A DNA stretch of 64,000 nt from Euonymus europaeus (Eukaryota; Streptophyta; Magnoliopsida; Celastrales; Celastraceae), in the NCBI GenBank assembly GCA_963580455.1, contig OY756961.1, positions 8,413,001 through 8,477,000 on the forward strand, written 5' to 3'. Both the position numbers and the translations under genes were made by a program. The notes below the pieces were generated by a model. That model had not been told where the DNA came from and did no database searches. It was given only the letters and a program-made list of their open reading frames with translations. Shown here piece after piece: positions 47,969-59,270 of this stretch. Numbering within the stretch: the first letter of the stretch is position 1; every line of letters begins with the position of its first letter.

Positions 47969-50900
47969 TCAAGAGGGGTGCTTTTTACTCTTTTTCTTGG
48001 CAGTTCTGGCGATGGCCTCAGATATTTCTCTTTTCCTTTTATTGTTATTGTTGGTGTTATTATTAGTGGTTGCAGTGTTGGTTTTGTTGTTGTCATTTCC
48101 ACCCTTGCTTGTATCACTCTTTCCCTGAGCTTCGAGGGCGTCCTTCACAAAGACCTTCAACCTCCAGAGTGTGGATTCACTCTGCATGAAGAGTCGTCAA
48201 TGAATAACACTCATCTTATAATGCTGATTACAAAATTTTCCGAAAAATAGTATAATAAACATATAATATTTAAACAACTTAATCACAACCTGAGCATCAA
48301 TGTCAAGGTCCACCTCTTCAGCTGTTGCCTGAAAGCCAGGGTTGCCCTGTGCAACTATATCCAATGCTTTACTTATATCTTCAGGAGGTAATCTGGTAAG
48401 AGCTGCTCCCAGCTTTCTTTTATCTTCAGTTGACATTTTTCTGCAACGGCATTTCTCAAGTTAGTTTTACCTGCCTCAGAATATCTTAGAAATATGTAAT
48501 ATTGAAGAAAGTTATTTTCTACCTTTCATTTCCTTCCCTTCACTCCCATTTTTGTTTTTTGACAGTTAGCTAGTAGCTACAATCAATAATGACCATTCTT
48601 GTTTATTCAAAAATGCAAAAAAAGGCCATTCTTATTCTCAAATTCCAAAACACAGCTTCCAGTGTATTCCTAGTTAAAGCCTTGATCCAAAAGGCAGAGT
48701 TTGCGACACTGCATAATTAAAGTGTGTGTCCGATGAATAAATCAAGCAGCCATGCAATAACAGAAGCCTATACAATCTTCAATAGTCTCACTAGCAATCA
48801 GCAAAAGAAGTTTGGCACTAGACAAGGACCAAGGAGTCCTATGCAGCATGTTTGAGTTGAACATCCTAGTGCCCAGAAGGAAAAGAAAAGAAAAACAATT
48901 GACACAAAGCTTCACCAAATGAAGAACTATTAAAAAATAAATACACTGACGGCCCTCCATGTTATTGAAAAATGTACACACACCAGTAACAAGCAGGTTA
49001 TAATGTAACAAACTGAATATGAGAGAAACTCATCCAGACAAAATGTTCCGGAGCAAACCTGCACTTTGTAACAATCGTTTCTCTAAGTTCATCTAGATGC
49101 ATATCAAGCACGTCAAGCTGAAAAATATTCGAATAGTATGTTCAGGGTCACCAATCCAACTCATCATAGAAAATAAAAAATCAATCCTAATTAATTAATA
49201 AAAACGAAAACTTGCACTTTAGCTATAAGAGAAATCAATGCTTGGACAGCAATAAAATAAAAAATAACATTAAAGGTGTGCTTGGACAGTAAGCATATAA
49301 GTTTCAAGCTGCAAAAAAGCCAAAAACAAAAAAAATTAAATTAAAAAACTATAAATTATTGCAGAAAGGCTTTACAACATTTTTTTTGTCCACTATATAG
49401 GTCTAGTATGAGCATACCTCATTGCTTAAATCTCTAGCCATTTTAGCATGAGCAGCCTCTTGAGCGAGTTGCATATCCAACTGTGCCTCTGCTTCTTCCT
49501 CTTCCCGTCTTTTCTCCTACAGGTTGTTGGTTTCAGAGAATGCAAATTAAGATCATTTGACCACTGAATTTAGCAAAGGAGCTAGGCTACAGAACCATAG
49601 TATAATCATTGACCAGAATTATTAAATATCTTGTTACCTCTTCCGTTACTTTTGGCAAAAGAGCCAGCCACTTCTCCTCAAACTTTCCAAGCAAAGTTTT
49701 GGCCATCACATGAACATCATTTTTTGAATCATTGTACTTCATTGCATTTTTGAAAACCAACCTGACATCAGCACACATCTCCCGGACATTCTTATATCCA
49801 GTACCATCTCTAGCCTCCATTTGATTTTTTATCGTACTGAAGTCCATAGGCTTGTCAATAACCTAGTACAAATTATATAACGGAAATGAATGGCGATACA
49901 AGGTGGCTGGCTCTGATCAGCAAAACTCCAGTTACCGCCTCAAGTAAAAATGGAAAGAACCTAAGCTACATATTCAAATTCCAACATTTGACAAATATGA
50001 GTCACATCTTGAATTCTGGATAAGATTTGCAAAGTTTAGATGACAAAAAAAAAAGTTCCAGCATCCAATTAAATGGAGCTAAATTCAATGCAGATAGATA
50101 TACCACGTGACCCTACCAAAAAATATGAAGTATATAGTAAAATTATATATCACCACATATGGACACACATGTAGATGTGTATGTGTAGCATTTGTTGCCT
50201 ATTTTCTTGTAAAAGAATATTCAGCTATTTCTCAAGTGAAGTTTCACATTGCCATGCTACAAGGAAGTAGTTATTGGGAAAAGGTTTTCATAAGTCAATG
50301 CAAGGCATAGTTCTAAAGAAAGAATTATTCAATCAGTTCATTACAAGTTAATAGGCCACCGATTCTATTATTCTTTGCCATGCAGATAAGGAACAGTTCT
50401 TGCACTTTAGACATATGCTGCTTTTTTTTCAAAACAGTTAGCAGTTCGAAGGTTAATCTTGGAAAGAGTGAATAATTTCCAAAGAGGAAGTCTTTGGCCA
50501 GTATTATTGCTTGGAAAGTCCCCCACCTGCCAACACCCTTATTTAGGCCTTTGGCCATCCCATAAGAGCTAATGCCAAAGAAGCCATCTAGCAGGGTGGA
50601 AAAGAATTCTCTGGCAGGATAAATGGTGTTGCTATGAGTTTCTTAAAGAATAATTTCCAGATCCTTTTGAACTGACCAGACACATAGAAGCCAAGGTGAA
50701 GGAAAAGTGGACAAGCTGTCCATTTCTGGCTTTGGGTTTTCTTGAAACATATCTTTCATTAAATGCCACAGATTGGGAAACTGGAGAAGTTCTATAATTA
50801 TATTCAAGAATATAAAAACATAAGCCTAGTAGCAGTTCAGAAGATAAAGTGAGGTGCCGAGGAGCACCTAATTAAAATGGCTGACGGTGGAAAGCAGAAC

Positions 50901-53175
50901 TTTCCTGGGAGACAATTCTGGAAACCGAAGGTACCAAGGAAAATTGCTTTCTTTAAGGGGGAGACAAAAATGGGAAGAGCTTTCACCATAGATGACCTTC
51001 ATAAGCGCGGCCTCCATATGGCTAATGGGTGACCCTTGTGAAAACAAGACTCTGAACTGGTTGATCGTGCATTGTAATTGGATTCACAACATCTTGAATT
51101 TTGTTTCTCTATTATAAGCATTATTGGGTCACTGACAAGTCTATGGAATTTGAATTAAAAGCCTGCGATTGCAGGAGAAACACAAAAAGAAATAAGAAAT
51201 TATCTCTATATTTTCTTAGCCACGATCTTCTGGATTACATGGAAACCGAGGAACAATAGAGTCTTTGTCTCTTTGAGCATGTGAAAACTCCTATTGATGT
51301 TATCAACTATCAAGGACAGATCGTTGTCAGAGCTTTCTACCTGGTTTCGTTCATGTCATTTTTTCGATAAATGTCAAATCTTTGATGAACTCCATATGAT
51401 CTCTAGTACATTATCTTTGTGCACTGTGGTCAGCAGCCCTTAGTGCCCCTTTCATGATTTTTTTCCAAGTAATGTACTAACAATGACGTGAAGGGAATTC
51501 CAAACATTTCAGACAGTATATGAAGCATATGGATAATACAATACAGGGAAGGAAAAGAAAGAGAGCAAAACTTTACCTGATAGTAGTCGTGTAAACCAAG
51601 ACCTTCAACATCTACAGGGTGCATAAAGGGCCACGCCCACTTGTGCATCAAGAGCTGAAAGCAACGACATTACATTAGGATTTAGGGATGTATGAGAGCA
51701 CTCTTTCTCTCTTTAACCTCCAGCATCCATGGACCCAAGACAGATTTTAAATTTCCGGGAAAAAATGAATTAAACTCGGTTCATAGTAGATGAAATACCA
51801 GCTGTTGGAAGAATAATTAAAAGGCAAAATAATAGAATAACAACTTACATGAGTACACCTGAATGTGACAGGAAAAAAAAAGAAAAAAAAAACAAAAGAT
51901 ATATCTATTCCAACCCTATCAACATCGCTGAGCATTCTAATCATTCGCCCAAACAATATTTAATTCACACGAATCATGTGTATACTATGCATTAAAGTTG
52001 ATCACAGCTTAGCACAAAAGCCTGAGTATTTGTTAGAAAAATACTTGAAATTTTCACATAAAAGGATGAAGAAAAATGATAGCTGTATTATTCAGAGAGA
52101 TATTTCAAATTTTTACATAAAAGGGATGAAGAAAAATAACAGCTGTATTAGTCAGGGAAATATTTTAAATATTTACATAAAAGGCACAAAGAAAAATGGG
52201 AATATAAATTCAAAATTCTCATAGAATATCCACTATTCAACAGATTTACCATTTGCCAGTATAATTCAATGCACATTTTAGCAAATAACCAGATTAATAA
52301 AGTATGATATCAAGATTTATTAAACAGGACAGTATGCTAGTCAATTAGTCATGTGAAGTTGGATAGAGCACACATTTTACAGCAATTAGATAGTTTAATT
52401 AGAATATAACGGAATTTAATTACAGTAACCGAGAAAGAAAGACATACACAACAGATTATGCTTTGTAAAACAATTGTGATAAGGTATCCAGATTTCAAAA
52501 TAAATGAAATAGAGGAGCTTCATTTTGGAAAAAGGAAAGTATTGCGTGATAAAGATTTTTAAGAAAGATAAACCAAGATCACACATATCCATATATCAAT
52601 GAACTTTATTATCCAAGTTACCAAGGAAAAAGATAAATCAAATAATCGAACAAATGGTTGCAAAGAATTAGATATTACCTGACGCAAAATTATGCCGAAC
52701 TGCCGCATAAGCTCTTGCATTCTCTTTGCAGCAGCCACTTCCCTCTTTGATGCATCTTGCTGCTGCTTCTTTATGCTTGGAACATGTCTATCCTTATCTT
52801 TATCCTTCAAAGTTGAACTACCTTTTGAAGTCGTTGGTTGTTTCTTATTCAAATTAGAATAAAACTGTTCCACCTCAATTACTCTTTGCTCAAGCTAAGG
52901 GTGGAGGCAATTAAAATCACCAATTGTCAAGTTATATAACAATAAAAATATATTTAAATTTGAAAGAACCCTTCAATGCTCCAAACTTGAATACAACGCA
53001 ATCAAAATTAATAACGAGGGGCTACAGCTTACTAATAAATCATAAATCTTACCTCATCAACCTTTTGGAAAATCCCGTCCACATTATACCTGAAGCCGTC
53101 ATCTGGGGCATTACCTTCCATAGTTGTGATTCCAACAGTCCCCATGACTGGAACAGACTCACTGGGTGGTTGCAT
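47969..53175 (-). CDS. GTE1: Bromodomain and NET-domain transcription factor, GTE1/GTE6 type
   Basis: Nuclear BET-class regulator that reads acetylated histones. Arabidopsis GTE1/IMB1 acts in seed germination and GTE6 in leaf shape; I cannot tell the paralogues apart. Eight coding exons in matching phases, high to low: 53175-53053, 52894-52679, 51654-51577, 49862-49638, 49516-49418, 49117-49059, 48440-48290, 48181-47969. They give 387 residues; Arabidopsis GTE1 is about the same length. Start MQPPSESVPVMG, then a coiled coil (residues 35-60 and 90-113) and the bromodomain from about 114 with the WPF shelf (121-123) and acetyl-lysine Asn in KYND (183). An acidic coiled region (EKRREEEEAEAQ) follows, then the NET domain (about 269-334, LPPEDISKALDIV), a poly-Asn stretch and a basic tail (KRKREISEAIARTAKKKSKK) likely serving as NLS. 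Intact. Confidence 0.95.
50290..51110 (+). pseudogene. LINE reverse-transcriptase/zf-RVT remnant, antisense in GTE1 intron 3
   Basis: Plus-strand pieces in shifting frames: PTCQHPYLGL (near 50525, from the YLGLPLG block of plant L1-like LINEs), then FPGRQFWKPKVPRKIAFF and MGRAFTIDDLHKRGLHMANG at 50900-51030, the zf-RVT domain that follows LINE RT. Stops and frameshifts throughout. It adds much of the 1.7-kb intron between coding exons 3 and 4. Confidence 0.75.
52044..52205. repeat. 60-bp tandem repeat, nearly three copies
   Basis: Units share TTTTACATAAAAGG and GAAGAAAAATNA followed by AGCTGTATTA, at 60-61 bp spacing (52051, 52111, 52171). In the GTE1 intron between coding exons 2 and 3. Confidence 0.85.
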
Positions 53176-53284
53176 CTCACAGATGTTACTGCAACAGATA
53201 GTAGTACGGTGTAAAAAGTAAAAAACACAGAATCACAAAGGATCAGAGTAATTCATGAAATAAATATATGTTTAAAGCACCGGT

Positions 53285-54910
53285 TCTGAAGAGGTTTTAT
53301 AATATTAAATTACATTTATGCCCATAGAGATAAAGTCCAAAAATAGGTTACGATCTTTTGTTTGTATGTTCATATTTTATATGCACATTTGAGCTGCCTT
53401 TGCAATGGCCCTTTGAAACGCAGCACTTGCCTGGTTACAGGTCTTTACCTTGTGAACATGTAAAATAATAGTGTTCTTTATCGGGAGAAGATGACTAATG
53501 GCTCCTTACTAAGCTCAACATAAACACATTAGCTATCAGTAAGAACGAAATAAAAGGCTCATAATTCAATATGAACCTGCCGGCCATCATCATTCCATAA
53601 TCAACCAAAAATTCAACACAAACATAATCAATCCATCATCAACCAAAAACTAAACACAAACATATAAAATAACATGGCAATTGGACTAACAAAAATCAGT
53701 CCATACAACTCAGAAACTAGTAGAAATCAGTCCATATAAATCAGTCCACACAAATCAATCCATACAATTCCTATTTTGTCTCCTGATACGATTCCGATTT
53801 CGTTTAGTGGTTTGTTGTGTATAAATAAATCCAACTAGTAGGAGCAATACCATATGGATATGATGCACACAAATGGCCGTATACATGATCATTTCATCAA
53901 TGTTAAAACCATGATGGTTGGGCATCTAGCAAGTAACACCACAAGAAAAGAAAATTAATTATAAAAATATTACCAAGAAAAAACTTTGATAGACAGAGTC
54001 AAACTTTATTTCACAGGACTATCATAAAAATGAATTAAACCTCAAATTGAACTTAAACTCGCAAAACTGACCCAAGTAAATAAAAATAGCTCAACATGCA
54101 GGTTTACATGGCACTGTTGTAGCAATAGAAAAGAAATTATGGCTATTATAGTTCAAGTAGCTTTGGTTCTTTGCCTCTCTACTTTTATTTTATTTTATTT
54201 TATTGGTAAGTTCTTTGCCTCTCTACTGCACTAAGCAATACAATAAATCTGATAGTTGCTCAATGGTAGGATCACGCACCATAAGCCATATTCAGAATCA
54301 ACCCAGAACCCATAATCACATATTTGATTTACATAACCATATTTAATTAATTCATATGCAGCAACCTCTTTATTTGATGTGAAAACAAACATCTGTACTT
54401 CCTCATTTGCTAGACCATTTTTAAGCATATATATATATATGCAATAGATCTAATTGAGAATATTAGATCAACCCAGAAGAAAATTCAGAATCAACCCAGA
54501 ACCCATAATCAAACCACAAATATAGAACCCAGGCGGCAATCTGAAGAAGAAACAATTTTCGAACAATAGAGAAAAATCTAGGTGAATCAAAAATAGAGAA
54601 ATCATACCTTCAAATCACACGAAATTGACTTGTGGAAAGAAAACGAGCCGCACAACCAGGTTAGCAGCAGCAACACCCACTGAGAAGAAACACAACCGAT
54701 AAGAAACGGAGAAGAAACGAAAGCTGGGAGAGGAGGACTCGCCGAGAGAAGGAATCCGCCGGACCCGGAGAAGAGGAGAAGCTCCGCGAGAGGAATGTGA
54801 TAGAACAGGGGTAAAAAAGGTATCAAAATTGAAAGCCAGTCAAAAGATCCCAATTTCTAAACCAGTCAAAATTATAGTAGACCGGTTTTGAGTTTTAAAA
54901 CCTCCCAAAA
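53285..54910. repeat. Leader-associated repeat, copy B (GTE1)
   Basis: Co-linear with copy A (43790-45430). Left end: ATTAAATTACATTTATGCCC and repeated CAGTCCATACAA words. Right end: ACAATTTTCGAACAATAGAG, CATACCTT, GAGAAGAAAC, ..GAGTTTTAAAACC.., ..AAAAAAACTAT. About 200 bp near 53360-53560 is not in copy A. TTTTGACYRGTT-like words occur near both ends in opposite orientation, a weak hint of terminal inverted repeats. Confidence 0.7.
54608..54850 (-). other. GTE1: Putative 5' leader exon of GTE1 inside repeat copy B
   Basis: The minus strand shows TTTGAAG|GTATGATTT, the same donor context as in copy A. Spliced to the acceptor GCAG at about 53188, it would place an in-frame TGA shortly before the annotated start codon, supporting that start. 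The GC-rich 54680-54800 part is promoter- or leader-like. Confidence 0.45.
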
Positions 54911-55699
54911 TTAGTCACTAAAAAAACTATCTAAATATGTGTTTATAGAATCGATGTCTTTAAAAAACTCTTAGGTGTCATTTGGTTTGGAGTTCTATAC
55001 GCCCAATCTTATATTCAAGAAAATATGGCAGGGATAATGGTTTCATTATTTCCTTTTTAGTAATTTATAAGCAATAGACACAGATTTATACAAGATCAGC
55101 AAAGTCACAGCCAACAATGTTCCCCTAAATTATACTGGTTCTAATATGGATGAATTCCTTTGCCTTAGCCCTGAATGCTGTCTACAAGGATAGAAGTCAT
55201 TATTTCAGCATTAATTTTAAAAGGGTCAACTAATGTTGTAATAGGGGAACCAGAGGGGAACAAAACATATCTAGTCTAACTGGATTATAACAGATATGAA
55301 AAGCTTTCTATTTGCAAACCAGCATAACATCTCAAAGAACTACAACATATATATAGCCAAGAAAAAGGTACTACATCAAACATTCTCTATAATTCAATGA
55401 AAGCTAGTCCAATCGAAATTTCATTCTATGAGTAAGGTGTCTTTATCGTCTTGTTGCACCTGATTCTTTACCCAAAACTAGGTTCCACCCAAAAAGCTGG
55501 TTTTGGTTTCTACCCAAACTAGGTTCCACTCGATTCTTATGGAGGAAAGAAACACATCTCGTCCAACTCATTATGGTCCTATACAAAACAATCGATAAAG
55601 AAAGCGAAATCGACATCGAAAGTGAAATTCCTTGAAAGCGAGAATAGATCTAACTAAGGGCAGAGAATGAGAGACAGAGATGATGAAGAGAGATCATAC

Positions 55700-55800
55700 C
55701 TTATGAAGCAGAGAGATTAACACGAAGAAGTCACGAACTCAGGTCTGTGGTGGTCTGCGCATGGTCATCTTCGCATACTTTTGACGGAGAATTCCAGTTT
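55700..55800 (-). other. GTE1: Putative distal 5' leader exon of GTE1
   Basis: The minus strand shows CTTCATAAG|GTATGATCT (donor at 55699). It would be an alternative first exon upstream of repeat copy B. Transcription start not visible. Confidence 0.35.
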
Positions 55801-55810
55801 CGTCGATCTA

Positions 55811-57829
55811 ATTTACGAAGACGGAGAATCCCGTGTTTTTGGATTCTCCGTGTTTTGGATAGAAAAGTTCTAAAACGGCAGAATATCGTTTTGCGTTTTA
55901 CGTGATAAGCTGTTTTTTATTTTAAAAAATGAATATTACAAAATGGATGAACCAAACAAGTTTTTAGTGTTTTTAAAAACATAAAATGCAAAACGAGTTA
56001 AAAACAACCAAACCAAATCGATCGGTCAGACCGGATCGACCGGTGACCACCCTCAGTCTAGTCCGATCTAGATAGGTAAAATCGATCATCCAGAGAATTG
56101 ACCTTATTTGTGAGAATCGACCGATTTTCGGTTGGACTGACGGGTTCTTATAAACCGATTGAGTTGTTTTTTGTTGGAAAACTCTAAAAAAATTTCTTTG
56201 GGTTGGGTTAAAACCTATGACCTCCAACTAAAAATCAGTTATTTGACCAACTAAGTTATACAAATTTGTTGACTTAAAGTAAACTATTAATTAATATATC
56301 ATTTCTCTCAAGTTTATTAATTTAAAGTCAAACATTAATTAAATATATATATTATTTCTATATATTAATTTAATTTATAAAAAATTCATTGTAATAAATT
56401 TCTTCATATATTCATATTGTCAACCAAATTTTTTGACATAAAGATTGATATGATGATGATGAAAATGTTTGCAATATACATATGTTTCACCCATGTAATT
56501 CTTAATTTGATTTTTAATAAATATTTATTTTTAATTTACGATTATATGATTGCATAAATAATTATTATTTGTTTTATCATTTGACATATTATTTTTTTTG
56601 TTAAATAAATATTTAAGAATCTAGGAATAGTTGTGATTTTTTTAATGAAGAGGCATATTAATGTCTAATTTTTATATTATTATGAGTATTATAAAATATA
56701 AAATATTTTTAATTATTACTTATAATATATAAATATATATAATAATTAATAACATTGAACCCGATTCGAACCACGATTGAAGCCCGATTGAATCATTGAA
56801 CCATGAACCAAATAATTTTCCAGTTCGATGACCGGACCGATTTTCAAAACCTCGCATGCAACAACTTGATGAAAGCATGTGTCACAGGCCTGTAATCTGT
56901 AATCGGTTACTTCGTACTAGTTGCATAACTCCACTTGGCATGCAAATAATTGTTATAATATATAAAAATATTTAATAATTTGTGAATTAATTTTTAGCAT
57001 GATACAATATAAAGCTTTGAGTTCGAGAAAAATGTACATTACTGTAGGATAAAAAATTAACAACGCCGATTCCTTTGCTAACATGATTTTTGAAGATTTA
57101 CTCAAGCAAGAGGTTATTTTAGTAGCCAATATATTAGTGTTAAAAATTATATCTCCAAAAGGAAAAAGAAAAAAGAGCAGAAACATACTAAGATATATAC
57201 AATAAATTAGTTGATTGGTGCCAGATTTAAGGTCAGAAAATCTTGATATTCACGGAGTAAACATAATTATTTTAACTGTATGTTAACATAGAAAATATAA
57301 TTTGATTATAAATAAGTATGTAATATGTACAATAATATTCTCATAAGAATAATAATAATAATGGAGGTGTATTCATTGGCCACATAAAAATAAATACCTT
57401 TTCGTCTATGTCACTAACTTCAATGCCAATTTCGATCAGGGTATATGGCATAAACTCGGGGACGAAGCTGAAACATTGTTACCCAAAAATTCTGCTAAGC
57501 GTCAACGTTGATAACATTTAACAAAGAGTTTAGAGAGAGAGAAAGAGAGAGTCTGAATCGTGTAGAAGTAAGTAAAGAAGAAGAAGAAGAAGAGGCTTAC
57601 AGCAATGAGGGTTTTACTAACATCCAGTTTGGCCAAAAGACACGGCGTACAATTCATTTTAATGCACGACACGTGGACATGGACTCAGTCAACATTCACA
57701 AATATATTTTTTGTTTTTTTTTTAATTTTATTATAAAAGGAATATGACAAAAATAGGTGTGAAAATTCAGCTTATTTAACGAAAAATTTAACAGAGCAAT
57801 GATAACAATTTTATTATTATTTTTTGCTG
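55811..57829. other. Intergenic AT-rich DNA with a CCGGT-rich repeat remnant
   Basis: About 56020-56850 is a diverged repeat. Its ends are rich in GACCGGATCGACCGGT- and AACCCGATTCGAACC-like words (56020-56170 and 56757-56850), with an AT-rich middle. I know such sequences as common plant repeats but cannot name the family. A short (GAA)n run lies at 57571-57592. No gene seen. Confidence 0.5.
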
Positions 57830-58144
57830 ACAGTTTTTTTTTTCGATGGATTACCCATGGAATTAAAAAAATATTTTTTTGTCGACGGATTACAGACGAA
57901 ACTTAATTTTTTGTTTTTGTCAACATATTATTGATGATTTTTTTTTGCCGATAAATTACCGATGAATTTTTTGTTGATATTTACCAACATAAATAATTCG
58001 TTGATAATTATCAACAAAATTTTCCCCATTAGTGTTTAGATTACCCATAAGGGTTTTAACAACATAAATATAATTAATATTACCGATGAATTTTAAGGAT
58101 TACCAACAAAAAAATTTGTCGATAATTCACAAATTTCTTGTACC
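57830..58144. mobile_element. CACTA-like terminal fragment (degenerate)
   Basis: Several copies, in both orientations, of a GATTACCGATGAA / TTCGTCGGTAAT-type subterminal word lie at 57840-58110. The segment ends AAATTTCTTGTA at 58131-58142, close to the inverted CACTA terminus (..AAATTTCTTGTAGTG). The last bases are altered and no partner end was found. Confidence 0.45.
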
Positions 58145-58589
58145 AAGACAAATGACATCAAATTATTAATTGGGACAAAATAAATATTTATGTAATTTTT
58201 TTAATGGCGGAGATTAAAAAAATTAATCTAATGGTAAAAAGCAAGACTATTTTTGTACAATTATTTGAGGGGTTTGTTTTGTAGTTCGGCCCTTACAATG
58301 AGTGAATGTGAATCATTGAGAGCTAATTAAAGAATTGTGTGTAGTTGACAGAAGAAGAGGAGGCTTCAGTCATTTAATTAATTTGCTAAATAAATAATTG
58401 AGTAAATAATTCATTATATATTTATATTTTTCAAGTGTCAAATTATAAGATTCTTTTAAAGCTGGGCATGGCAACATGAAAACTCTCCTTTTCAACTTGG
58501 CTGATTCCGTATTATATATAGGCATTGGCTCATGTAGCAACTCTTGTAACTTAACATTAATGAGAATTTTTCCTCATATCTTCTTCAAT

Positions 58590-59270
58590 AAGTTTTCTTT
58601 ATGTTCTTGCTTCAATGGTTGTTCTTCATACTCAGATTTCATCAAGCTTGGTCATCGACAATGGTACCTAGAGTCACCCATCTATTTTTCGCAGACGGAC
58701 AGTTTTCTTTTTTTCAAGACTAATTGTAAGAGTGCCACACAGTTCAGTCTCTGCTTCATGATTATGAGCTCGCTTCTAGCTAGCAAATCAATTTCAAAAA
58801 AGTTGATCCCTACCAAGCATGGTGTTAGACATATTGCTACTCTTGAATGCTATTATTGGGTTTACTTTCAATGATTGGTAATGATAAGAGGAGTCCCTTT
58901 AATCATTTGAAGGAGTGGGTACTATCACGTATTAGTGGTTGGAAGGAGAGATTCTTGTCTCAAGCAGGAAATGAAATCTTAAAAACAATATTACACAAGT
59001 TATACCCAGTTATGCTATTAATTAGTGTCTTTAGGCTCCCTAATTCATTTTTTTCAAAATCTTATGCTTGCTTGAAAAATATCTAGTGGCGGAGCAACAA
59101 TGGTAAAGGTATTTGCCTGTCTAAATGACAGTACTTATGTTCTCCGATAGCTAGTGACCGGAGGGCTTGGGTTTCGAAGTTTGACATCTTTTAACCTTGC
59201 GCTTTTAGCAAAACAGGATTGGAGGCTTTTGAACTTTGAAGATAAGTTAGAAGACTTGTGTTGTAATGGA
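58590..59270 (+). pseudogene. LINE reverse-transcriptase C-part, degenerate
   Basis: Readable in pieces: HLFFADGQFSFFKTN near 58680 (the FADD catalytic motif has become FADG), then GLLSMIGNDKRSPFNHLKEW, WKERFLSQAGNEILKTILHK (58890-59000) and FRLPNSFF. Further on, NLALLAKQDWRLLNFEDK occurs at 59190-59250. These are consecutive blocks of plant L1-type RT. Several stops. Confidence 0.8.

Noticed and set aside
47735..48250. Plus-strand frames opposite the GTE1 last exon and 3' region
   Set aside because: Antisense of the GTE1 C-terminus and of a CAG-rich repeat.
57508..57747. Glu-rich plus-strand frame
   Set aside because: Generated by GAGAGA and GAAGAA microsatellite runs.
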